A DNA stretch of 64,000 bases from positions 48,774,289 to 48,838,288 of the forward strand of contig CM055102.1 in NCBI GenBank assembly GCA_029204225.1, given 5' to 3'. Below, piece after piece: positions 45,751-58,600 of the stretch (its first letter is position 1; every line of letters begins with the position of its first letter). The position numbers were made by a program, and so were the translations under genes. The notes beneath the pieces are model-generated. The model was given only the letters and a program-made list of their open reading frames with translations. It ran no database searches and was not told where the DNA came from. Source of the DNA: Diphasiastrum complanatum (taxonomy: Eukaryota; Streptophyta; Lycopodiopsida; Lycopodiales; Lycopodiaceae).

Positions 45751-48700
45751 ATGGGCCACGCCCTCCAACCCCTCCTATGGCTTGATCTCTCTCAATTTTT
45801 GAGCTCTTTCAAAGCCGTCTGAGGCCTAGACCATGGGCGCCCATAGAGCTTTCAATTGCCAAAATCCGTGGAGAAACGATGAGATAAGGCCAACTTGAGA
45901 AAAAGACTAGGTTCTCTGGCAATTGGCAATTCTCCGACAGAAAGTTCAAACTTTCTTCGTGGTTGTTGAGTGGGCTAGCACGACTACTTCCTTGTTCTTA
46001 CGGGCCACGACTTCCAAACAGGTGCATGGACGGTGAAATTATTGCCGATTTTGTGAAAAATTTGTAACCCTCACCCGGTCTTTTCCACAAGCTAACTGCA
46101 AAATTCTCAAATTTTGCATGTTTTTGACACTATCTATTGCTATGCACATGCTAAGGATACATGTACTGAGCTTGGCAACATTATGTGGTATTCAGTAGGA
46201 AGTAACATCCACCACACATAATTATTAGAGCGATTCAGTGCAGTTCATGACAAACCTGTCTACAGCACTGATTGTAGCCTTATGGTCGACATTATTTCCT
46301 GTCCCAGCAACTACTGCATTTGTATCTCCTGCTCCTGCACCTTCAGCCCTATAAAAAGCACAAATATGAATGCTTCAGTTGCAAGGTCAAACACTTACAG
46401 ATTGAATTTTGCTTATGCTTGTACAAATCAATAAGAATAGTAGAAGCTTCAAAATTGATCATAACATCATATATCTACCATGTTGATTGTGACTGAGAAG
46501 CAACAGCCACCACTTGTAAGTCTGAATCCCTTGCACCAGTGACTACTTCCAAAGAATCCTTCTGAAAGGCTGCAAGTAAACATATCGCAATACGATTGCA
46601 GTTATTTATTGCACATTTTTCAAACTCACATGTAAAGAAAGGACATGTATCAATGCTAAGTCCATGATAACATCCAAATATGACAAGCACGACTTAGAAT
46701 TTTAAATTTTATGGATTCGACCTAGAAAGTCTTAGACCCTTAACTCTATCATGCATATTAGGACCATATGCTACAAAATTCACATCATGAGCTTCCAAGA
46801 GTAGATGCAAGTCACAATCATAATAATGCATCCACATCAGCTTTTATGATTTATAGAGTGTCCAAAGTGTTAGGCTTTTGATTCCCAAGATGAAGGACAA
46901 ATCAGACAATATTGAAGGCTAGAACTAAAAAGGCTCATCAATTCTACACAATTCTTTCAATTTATGGCATTCCCTAGCTCTTTCTATGCAAACCATCCAG
47001 CTGAAACTAGTTGAATCACCAGAAAAAGCCTTGAAACGTTGTTCAGCCCCATGTGATTTTAGTCTAGCAAAAAAAGCATTGTAATAATGGGGTTTCTGTA
47101 AGGAGCTATAGGTTGCCAATTCAATGCAACCCAGTACCAATTCATGAAACCCCTCCCATTAGGAACTACATATTGGAGATATGTGCATCCATAGCATAAT
47201 CACAATACACATTCTAAAACACAATCTGGAATGCGAACGAAGATTAGGGTTTTCCAGAATGCAGAAAAAAATACTTGCTTTTGTACTTTTCCTTTAGAAA
47301 ATTTGCTTCTCCTTTCTTTAGGGAAATTGCCAAAAATATGAGCTAAACTACAATAAGGGTAGACAAAGGTTTCTACACAGACCTGCTGGAATTGTTTGGA
47401 ATATTGACCTAAAATCTGCATTATTGAAATATTTCTATAAAAAACAAAAGAAACTTGCAATAATTGCAAATATAGTCTAATTCAAGAAGAACGACTATGC
47501 AACATATCCTTCAATTTGTGCATTTTGGTGACATTCTCAGTCAAGCATAGATGATTCTGTGAATGGTCTTTATAAGGCTCAACAAAATGCCTCTTTGTTG
47601 CAGCTACATATTTGAACAAGCTATTACAAACTGATGCTAAACTTTGATTTGGTGCCTGATCGTAAAGGAGAATCATACCACATTTACACTTTATGACTGG
47701 CAACAGATTGGAGTTCAACTTAAAGCCTGGAAAATTCGCAACAGAGCTTGTAGCATACTAACAAAAATATTTCCAGCATGCTGATAAAAAAAATCCCAAC
47801 AAAATAATTGTTTTTCCTATTTAAAAAGAAATCGGATTTGCATTCCATAGTTACGCACATATGTAGCGCATACATGGATACACACACATCAGAAGTTTAT
47901 TAATTAATATATAGTCCATAGATGCAGATAGCAGAATCTTCCAAATGCTATTTTTTTTAATTCGTCAAAACCTGAAAAAAAAATTAATACTAAAAAGAAA
48001 AACCATAACAACATCTAAAAAAAATTACAAACTGCATAAAAAAATTTGCACCGAAAGAAAACAAAAAAAATACCATAAAGACTGTCTTGAAAAGAATCTG
48101 TTAAAAAAAATTTCAACGAACATGCAATTATAATATATACATTGTCATATATGAGGGGGTGTGTGTGTGTCAGACATGAGGGTCCGGGCCAAAATGCCCG
48201 CGTCCGGCGTCCGGACCCGGACGCGCCATAAAGACTGTCTTGAAAAGAATCTGTTAAAAAAAATTTCAACGAACATGCAATTATAATATATACATTGTCA
48301 TATATGAGGGGGTGTGTGTGTGTCAGACATGAGGGTCCGGGCCGGAATGCCCGCGTCCGGACCCGGACGCGTCCGGGTCCCGCTTCCTTAGGTGTGTGTT
48401 ATAATTATTATTCCTATTGTTATTATTAAATATAGCCAGACATGAGGGTCCAGGGCGGACGCGGGCTTTTCCTGTCTGCGTCCGACGCCCGGACCCGGAC
48501 GAGTCCGACGCCCGGATGCGGGGTCGGACGCGTCTAATTTTTTTTTTTTGTTTGGATGCGTCCAGCGTACTGGATGCGGACGCGTCCGGGCCCCGGACGC
48601 GTTTTTTTAATTTTTTTTAAAAAAGAAAAAAAAAAAGAGAAGCGCGCGGGCAGCGGAACAGTCCGCAGAACGTTCTGGGCCAGCGAGAGAGGAGAGAGAG

Positions 48701-48853
48701 GGCGGGAGAGAGAGAGAGCTATGGTGAGTGAGGGAGAGAGAGCTATGGTGGGTGAGGGAGAGCTATGGTGTGCACGTGGGTGGGTTATGGTGTGTATGTG
48801 TGTGTGTGTGTGGGTTAGTTGATTTGTGTGTGCACGTGTGGTGATTTGTGTGT

Positions 48854-48921
<68 letters not shown>

Positions 48922-49060
48922 GTGTACGTGTGTGTGTGTGTGTGTACGAGACATGGTGTGTGTGTGAGTTTAGGGTTTAGGGTCTGCATGCTTGGGTTTA
49001 GGGTTTAGGAGGAGAGAGAGAGAGAAAGATATTAGATTTGTGTGCTTGTGTGTGTTTGAA

Positions 49061-49127
<67 letters not shown>

Positions 49128-52100
49128 CGCTCGACCCATTTGGGATGAGGTGGAGTTGTTACCCGACAAAAAGTGGCATTGCCCTTTTTGTCGAAAGCAG
49201 TTCACAAGGAACGCCTCTCGGGTTCGAGCACATTTGGGGGGATTGCGAGTCCAACCCACAGGGGGACGCTACGGGATCGGCATTTGTATGGTCATCCCCT
49301 CTGCGGAGAGGGCTCGCATTCTCGAGACATATGTTGAGCCAGGTGCTGAGGCCGGCGAGCCATCCACGAATGCAGCGGGCTCCGCTTCCACTGGTGCACC
49401 CATTGCCACCGCCACCGCCACTGCCACCGCCGCCGCATCCGCACCCGCCACCGCCTTCGCCACCGCCTCCGCCACCCCCTCCGCCAGTACTCCCCATGGA
49501 TCCACAACCTCCACTGTTGCACCTACGTCTGTGCCACCACCTTCAGATCTGCACGGTCCGTCTGCATCCTCCGCTTCCGCACCTACACCTATGCCACCAC
49601 CTCCAGATCCGCATTGTCCATCCCCATCCTCCCAGCCATCCACATCCCGAGGCACCAGACAGATGTCCATGTCGGGATCTTTCAAAGAGGGGCAACACAG
49701 AGAAGCCACTAGGACCATAGCATAGATGTTCTATGACTTGAACCTCCCCTTTATCATGGCATCATCCCGCATCTTTTGAGAGGCTATCTCAAAAGTTGCA
49801 GTCTGCGTGCCCGGCTACACACCACCCACAGCCGACACGCTTCGTGGCCCTTTGCTCCAGGAGCGGGTTGCATCCGTCAGAGAGAGACTAGCCGCATTGC
49901 AGGAGGCCTGGAATAGATACGGCTGCTCCATCATGGCTGATGGGTGGACTGATCGTCGTAGACGTCCACTCATCAACGTCATTGTTTCCAGCTGCTACAA
50001 TTCCATGTTCCTTCGCAGCGTCGATGCCTCTGAGGCAGGGAGAGTGCACACGGCCGAGTACATCTACGACATCATCCGTGCAGCAATAGAGGAGGTTGGG
50101 CCACAGCGCGTTGTCCAGGTAAATTTTTTTTCAATAGTTGCTTGATACAAATGTTTCAATAGTTTTCGATTGATTGCAATGTGTTTCCAAGCTGTGCATT
50201 AATCGTATCAACTAATCGCAATAGGTTGTGACGGACAATGCGTCCAACTGTTGCGGTATGGAGGAGCTTCTTATGGTAGAGTACCCCTCCATTGTGTGGA
50301 CTCCATGTGCCGCACACTCATTGGACCTCCTCCTGCATTCCATCGGGCACCTGCCTTGGGTCAGTGAGATTCTCGAGGGCACTTGCAGTTGTGGACTTCG
50401 TCACACGCAAGCGCCGCACCACCGCCCTTTTCCGCACATTTAGTAGGTAAGATGCTACTTATTTTTTGGCTCGTTCAAAATGCTTCTTATTTTTTCACTC
50501 GTTTCGTGTGTGCCTCTCATTCCGTTTGTCAATGCAGGCTCGACTTGAAGAAGCCCGCTCGCACCCACTTTGCCTTTTAGTTCATCATGCTTGAGCGGCT
50601 ACACAAGCTCAAGGGTGATTTGTGGCACATGGCTACTTCTGCAGAGTTCACAGCCATGGACATGTCCACGACCCCAGAGGGCTTGGCCTTCCACGAGATC
50701 CTCTTCATGGAGCCTTTCTGAGTTGATGTCCAGCAGCTCATGGACGTCATGCGCCCCATCTACTCTGTTTGAAGGCTCGTTGATCGCAAGGGGTGCACGA
50801 TGGGCCTCCTATATGAGTTCATAGACCGCATAGGCGAGTCTCTCCAACGTTCTGAGCAGGACCGTGCCAGGTATAACTTTTTCCGTCTCACCATCTTTCC
50901 TTCCATTCGCACTCTGTTTCGTCTTGCTGCCGCAGCACGCAATCGTGTAATTGTTGCCTCCACATGGTATGGTCCACAGGTTGGAGCCTATTAGGCGGTT
51001 GTGGCGGCGACGACGGGATAAGTTTCACCGGCCCATTCACAGTGTGGCCCACATATTGCATCCGCTGTTTCAGAGCGAGAGGCAGTACGACGATGCAGAG
51101 TTGCGTGCGGACTGGTTCTCATACATCCGCCTCCTCAGCAGCGACACTGGTATCTGCAGCAGGCTCGAGGAGTAGAGGCTGAGTTACAGGTAAACTCTTG
51201 CTCTATCGTTAGCTTTCGTTCGCTCAATTTCCCTGCGCAGGCTCAATTGTACTCACGCGTATCGCTGCTCAATTTCAGGCACTGTCTGGGGCTGTTCGGT
51301 GAGGACCTTGCACGTGTCCGAGAGAACAGACTTATGCATGTATCATGGTGGGATAGCTACAGCGCTGGACAGCCAGACCTGAGGACGCTCGCGTTCCGAG
51401 TCCTTTGTATGTTATCTAATCTCATTCATCCAACCAGTTTCCGCATTGTCTCTACAAGGCCGGGACTCACTCGAGTGGCTGCCAATTAATGCAGGATTGT
51501 TCTGCTTGCGTGTGCGAGCGGAACTGGTCAGCGTTCAGCCTTGTTCACACAAACAAGCAGAACTGCCTCACGACTGAGCGATGCAATGACTTGGTGTACT
51601 GCAACACCAACACCAGGGTGGTTCGACGCATCGCGGACGCATGAGAGCAGGAGGCGTACGCTCCCTACTGTTGCAGGTATATGTCTATGCTCTATCGTTT
51701 GCTCTCTTATTAGTTTAAGACAATCAGTTTAATGCCCTCACGATTGCTTCGACTATTCTCACGAATGATTGACATGTGTAGGTCAATCCCGATGATTGCC
51801 TTCTTCCAGCGGCCGATCCTGAGGCAGAGCCAGAGGTTGATCCAGACGAGGCCGCTCAGCGTGCTCTGCGGGGTGATCCTGAGGATGATTCTGACACCGA
51901 GGAGCCTACCCCCCTCCCTGCTGACGTTCCATTGCCCTCCTCCTCTGATGAGCCCACATATGATTCAGATGAGATGGTCGACATTGCAGGGGATGGTCCA
52001 CATGCCCCACCCAGTACTCCCGCTACACGCCCCCTTTCAGATGATGGCTGGTCAAAGTTTGTGAGGGAGACAGAGGCGAGAGAGACGACTCAGAGCATCA

Positions 52101-52526
52101 CAGGCAGTCGGTTCTTCCCAGAGACCCCCTCGTGGCAGAGGGAGACCCCCAGGCAGGAGTGTACCACAGAGGGTTCTTTCCGGCAAACCCAAAGGCAGGC
52201 CAGCCAAGAGGGGACGCACCGATGATTTTTCTAGTCGTCTCTTGGCAGGCGTTGGCCCGGACTTGGAGGAGTCCCAGATGCCTCCAGACTCCCAGGCAGA
52301 CTTTGTATTTAACACCCCCTGTAGATGCATCTGGCACGCCGAGGGATGATTTTTTTAGCACAGACTTGTAGATATTATACACACAGACTATCATGTATAT
52401 TGGCATCAGACGAGATGTATATATTTTTTTACAATTTCTTTGTGTCATGGCTAATTTATCATGGTTGCTCACAAATGGTTAGCTCTGTGAAATTTGAATG
52501 GTTAGTTAGAAATGGTTTGCTCCGTG

Positions 52527-52601
<75 letters not shown>

Positions 52602-55600
52602 AACACATCTTCATGTCTCTCATAACATCTGCATCATGTTCAACCATTGAACATAACATGCTAACATAACACCCTAAACCCTAACAAATCATCATAACCC
52701 CACAACCCCACAACCATGACTATCAAAACAAGCCACAGCCATAATCATCATCAACCCCACATCCTCATGTCTATCCGAAGTTCGACATTGAACAGGGCTT
52801 CAAGGACACTTGGTGAGGGACGGGAACTGAAAACATTTGGAATCGACAAAAATGGCCCAGGAATACAATCCACAGATTCGTGATCCCGATACAAACTCAA
52901 GGGACCGAGCCTGGCTCGTGTTAGGTATCGTTCGGTCAAAATGGCCCTTCAACGGGATAGAAACGCAATTAGGTCAAGCGAAATGGACTAGTTTTGCAAC
53001 TTTCCATCCGACAGCCCCGTTTCTCCAAACGGGATCCGTTTCAGATGTCGTCTTTTTCGGCCAGTGGACAACCTCGATAGGAACCTGTGGGAACAGACAG
53101 GACGAGGAACAGACGGACGGCCGGCCCAAAACGTCCGTCCGACGTTAAACAGAGCTTCAAGGACACCACGTGAAAATTGATCTCAAGGCACAAAAAAATT
53201 CCCAGAAAGAATTGGGGCCCGACTACCCAAAAAAAAAGGCGTGAAAACGTTCATTGATATCTTGAGTAGATTTGGCCTACATCTTATATAAGTGTAAATG
53301 TTCGAGTGCAGTATATCACTAAATAATTTAAATAAATCACAAATCACAAATTTACAATGACATTTTGTGTAATAGTCACAACAATTACATTCAAGCTTTA
53401 AATATTCACAACAATGAGACTATCAATCCTACAAAAGGACATATTTATGAGTTGTCCATTAAGTTTGAACAAATACTTTTTGACCTCTTACAAATTCAGG
53501 AAAAATTGGAATATCAATAAGTTCCATATAAAGGCATAGCAAGATGTAGATTGAACAAACAAAAGTTTGGACTTCTACCCATATCAACATTGATCCATGA
53601 GAAACCCTTAGAGGATGGAGGAGAAATCCAAGAGAAAAATTGAGCCCTTACCATGACAATCTACCTAAATTCTTTGATGGGTGAATTTTCACATCTGTGT
53701 AAAAGTTGCTATAGCATGCAACAAAATTCGTGACTCTCCTACAAAATTTCTTATTTTTATGAATTATTCATTGCTATACTTATAGAAGCTAACATTGTGT
53801 CAGTGATTTGAATTTGTAACATCACTTGATTGGCCAAATCTAACAATGGGGATCTTGCAACACGTGGAAAATCCACCAACCAACTTTTAAAAAAAATAGT
53901 TTCAAGGGTGAGTTTTACACCACGTTGCACGCATATTCTAAAAACTGAAAACAAGGCATACAACCTCGCCTTCACATCTTTCCCAACGAGAATACTAGAT
54001 GATCATTCTACTCAATTGTAGCAAGAAACATAAATTAAAATAGCACTATTTAGATCACTAACGCCCATAAGAAGATGCAAATCATAAGCATTTAAATAAA
54101 AAGCTATGTTAAGCCTTCAAAACTCCTAATATTGGTCCAATAAGCTTGAGAATCCTCAAAGGTGTTTTGCAACTTTTTGTAAAATAAGAAGATTAAGATA
54201 AAGATGACATATAATTAATAACGAAGTCAAGGACTCCTCTTTAGAAGAAATGTTGCTTGGTTAGGTTAGAAACCTAAAAATACTTCCTTTTCAATAAAAA
54301 TCAACCTGATGTAGGCGTCTGATTCAAGAGAGGTGGATTTGGGGCCTCCCCTCCGACGGCAAAAGTGTTTGGGTCTCTTGATTGTGAAGAAGGCAAATCT
54401 TTTACTGCTGCATATTCTCCGTGCACCTACGCATCTCAATAGTCATTGTGGCAAAATCATGGCAAAGGAACTGAACACATATTCATAACCTAAGTGGCGG
54501 ATAATATGAAAATCTTACACCTTTTCACAACAAGAAGCTGAAAACCGTTACTCCCATCTCATTTTCATACAGGTGGAACATATAAATCCTCATAAAAATA
54601 CAACTTGATAAAAAATGAATTGTTGTCTGATATTAAGTAGGCGGTACCGCACCTTACAAGTGATCCTCATCTGACGACTGATGGACACATACAATAACCA
54701 CAAGAAATATGTGTGCATGTTAGTCGGAGACAAACTTAATTTCAAAGAAAAAAATTACGTATGCAAGAAAATTTATAATTCTAATGCACCATAAAAATGA
54801 TAGCATCTTCAGTTATCCTACAATCATTCTAACTTAAAAGTGTCAATAACCAATGTGTCATATTTTGACTTACTCAATGGCTAACGAACTACAAAATTAC
54901 CAAACACAAACCTGGCATTGTTTAAAACTAGCTAATAAGAATCACTAATTGAGCAAGGCTTGTTGAGTCTCTTTGTCATATGGTAGCAAAAGTCATCGGG
55001 TAGTAGAAACCCTCAGGTAGCAGAAGTCCTTCGTGTTGGATAGCTTCAGGCCATCGCTGTTGGATAGAAACTTGTTCCTAAAAGTCATTGCCTCAAAAGC
55101 AAGACTTGATTGGGATGTGATTAGATCCACAATCGTTGCTTACAAGGAGCCAAAAAATCATAGCAAGGAAAATTTTCAATAAGGAGATTAAGGTAGCACA
55201 AGTGATTTTATCCCAACTCTTGTTGGCAGTCACTACCTAGCATATGTCATATTTACTGATGGGAGGTACCATCTGTGAATCGACCGTCAAAACAACAATT
55301 TGGAAATGGAAGCGGCTCTTGAATGCAAGGTGGAGAAATTGAAACCCTTGAAACAAATAGAAAACATGCAAAGTAATATCCACAGCTTGCAAGCTATAGT
55401 TGCAGAGCTCAAAATCAATGACAACAAGAAAACAACAGAAATCAAGAGCTAAAGACCGATACTACAAGTCTAGGAGAGCACAACCCATTCTCACGACACT
55501 AGAGATCTCCATAATATCCAGGAGCTAGAGAAGTTAGTCGAGCTTTGGAAGGACATAAAAATGTGGGTATAAGTGGCAAGAGGCAATCTTTCGATGGTAG

Positions 55601-58600
55601 GATAGTTGCCTACCATGATGGTGACAGGTAACGGATAATTAATCAAGGCCACTGTGGCTAGAAAAAAGCTTCAGGACAGCAAATCCTTCAACATTAGAGT
55701 GTGAGGAGTTCTTGACACCAATAATATTATGGACGAAGCCGCCAATAATTTTAACCGTCAATTTGGGGTTAGCAGACGTAGCTAGCCTTGATAAAGCTTG
55801 GAGAAAGCTATCAGCATTCTTGTTATTTATTTTCACACGCTCGAAGGTAGACATAAAGATTTTAAGCATGATTTAAACTTAGCGAGGCTTTAGTTACATT
55901 CCTGGATCATGACCTCACTTCCCTAGAAGTGTTTGAAAGAAAAAAAGTATTTCAAGAAGCTAAAGAGAAAGGGAAATGGGTTACTTAAAGAAGCCCTATT
56001 TTCTTTAATAGAGGATCTCCACCAAATCTAGCAGATAGGCAATTGGGCCTCAACCCATGCTAATGCCATGGGTCCCAATCCTCTCTCCTAAAGTTTGGTA
56101 GTTGGAATTGTAATGGCATCCACTCTTCTTCACGGTCGATGACTTACATGATTTCATACGGAAAGGGAATATTGTTTCCTTTATAGATACACACGAAAGC
56201 CAAATCAGGGGGGTTCCTATTTATCAAGGATTTCACTGGATTTTAGTACACGAGGGAAGTGCAATCACAAAGTGGCAGGTGATCGAGAGGGGTGGCCAGT
56301 CTCTTCAGAGATTCGTCACAAAAATCAAGCAAGACTTAAGGCAAAACTCCTATGGATCATACTTTAGGTCAAGTGGTTGGATTGGAAAGAAGACATTTAC
56401 ATTGCAACTTATTACTTCCGACCATAGACTTTGAACTTTGCTGATAGGATAGACGAGACTCCATTTGACAAGAGTTTTGATAGGATTTTGGAGGACATCA
56501 TGGTACTTGCAAAGACGGGCCACTCCTCCACTTTGGTTTACCAAGGTACCCTTCACTCCCTTCTCATCCATTTCCCATCCAACTACAGTCTAAAAGTCCA
56601 AGGATATTTCCTTTCATCCTCCCTCCATTCTGCAGCTGCAATGGCTTTCTGAACCAAGGCAGTTATGAGAAAAGGTGAACCTAAGACTCATGACAACCAA
56701 CCCATGGAATGATGACGAATGTCACCTCCTCCATCTACTCAAGCATCAAAATTGCCACTCCCCTCTTGACGTCAAGAGAGCTATTAGTAACCAATACCAA
56801 GCCGCATGTCGATCAAAAAAGGCCCAATTTGAACATCTCAAGCACAATAGGTTATTGAACCTATTTTTAAGCCCCTCTTTGAAGTCCCTTTCAAAGGCTT
56901 CCCAACCGCCTAGTCCCAACATCATTAATCTCCAAGCTTTGACCAACTACATCACCTCACTTTACAACATCCTCTCCACCCCCATATCTCTCTCACATAG
57001 ACCCACAAGCTTCCACTTTTTCCACCCCCTTGATGGTCTAGCAGGCTATCAACAAACTTCACCATCACGAAGCCAGAGCCATTCCACATCAAGTTAGCAA
57101 AGTTTGCACATCCTCCCATTCAGCTCGAGGCGATTTTGCATTTGATCATATTCATCCAGCAAGCCAAAGTTCGTACACTCATAGGTCGTTGAGGTTACAT
57201 GAGCAGGGCCATCTTTTCTCTTGGTATTCCAGGCAAACCAGCTTCTTAGATCATGTGGCTTATCCATGACACAGCATCAAAAGGTTCAGGGTATGTTTAG
57301 GGAGTATATGCTCAGCGTGTTTGGGAAGGTGGGTACCCAACTACACTTCTATAGGACACATTTCCTACAAAAGACATACTATTGGGGCACCATACCTAGA
57401 CCTGAAGATTTCACCCTCTAAGATTCACACTTGGGCAATTGCAAGTGTCGTCCCATCATCTCCAAATTGAGACTAGCAAATATGAGGGTAGTCCTCAAGA
57501 AGACGGGACAACAGACTTTGTTCAACCAGGAATAAAGCTCTCTCTTTGTCTATTATCTCTTACTTATAAAAATTTGTACAAAGTTCATGTATGCATGCAA
57601 TGAGAATTTTATGGTATTAACTGTTGGATTTTGATGCTCAGCCTATCAATAATGAGCATTCTGAAAAATCTGTCGAAGTTCGACTACATTGACTTCGAAG
57701 TCATCGACTTCATCGACTTCGACTTCTCTCATGTAGATATATACATATGTTCAAACTCAACATCGACATTTTTCCCTAACTCCATCAAATCCGAGATTGT
57801 TGACTAACCCGACTTTGTCGACTTTTCACCAACCATCAACTAACCGACTTTTTCCCATCAGGGAAAAAAATCGATCAAAATAAACTGTCAATAGACTTTA
57901 TGGCAGTTCACCAACTATTGTACATACATTTATTGTTACAAGGCGGTTGTAATAAATAGCAAATAGCATTTCAAGCTAAATAGATATTTAACAGACAGAT
58001 ACTTAGCAAAAATATATTTGTCAAGTAGATATTTGTAATATAGAATCAACTGAGAACGCACTTAGTTGAGGGTTGATCACTAATCAATCTTCTCAATTAG
58101 ATTTTTCTGTTGCCAGCGTTTTCACGCTCAACTATCAAGCTGAAGTTATCACTTCAAGCAATTGTGTACTCGTTGTTGATATTAATTAGAGTACAATTTT
58201 TGTCTCACTACTGTATTGTTCATTTGTGCTTATCTGAATCATTAATCTTGAATATTTCTACTGCTAACTGTGGCGCTTCCGATCCTACACCGCCCACTCT
58301 CGCTCAAGCTTCCGCTGCCAGCCATATTCTCGATTTCCAATGTTACATACCTATGTAACTAGCAGTACTTCAGACCCCTAATAGTCCATTTAGTGTTGGG
58401 GGCTAAATGGCAAGGTACCCTTAGGATTAAGGGTATGTGCCCATGGATAAGGACAGGCAAGTGACTATACCTTAGTTGGAGGTATGGAGTGTCCTTGGTG
58501 TCCTTGGTTAAGGGCAAGTAGGTGTCTATGCCTTGGATGGAGGTATGGAACCTAGAGAGGTGTTAGAAAGTCATTGGATGGCTATTTTTCTAAACTTTGG

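Larger units (their letters stand above)
48171..52780 (+). mobile_element. hAT-superfamily DNA transposon, decayed
   Basis: The left end is marked by CAGACATGAGGGTCC (three copies, the innermost at 48437) and a GC-rich subterminal region with many GGACGCG/CGTCCG motifs up to 48605. A multi-exon hAT transposase gene follows (49123-52370). The right end is uncertain: CATCCTCATGTCT at about 52759-52771 is a partial inverted match to the left motif. No 8-bp target duplication could be assigned. It is antisense to PRL1 in intron 3. Confidence 0.65.

Noticed and set aside
48690-49122. CRISPR-like or satellite array
   Set aside because: Simple dinucleotide repeats without repeat-spacer structure, in a plant genome.
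49159-49718. Gly-rich and Pro-rich long frames overlapping the hAT gene
   Set aside because: They are other-frame shadows of the GCC/ACC repeat in the transposase exon, which has the recognisable zinc finger in the chosen frame.
54481-54560. Alternative PRL1 micro-exon near 54520 flanked by CAG and GTGTAAG
   Set aside because: It is 17 bp, gives the wrong phase and creates a stop; the 25-bp exon at 54653-54677 fits phase and residues.
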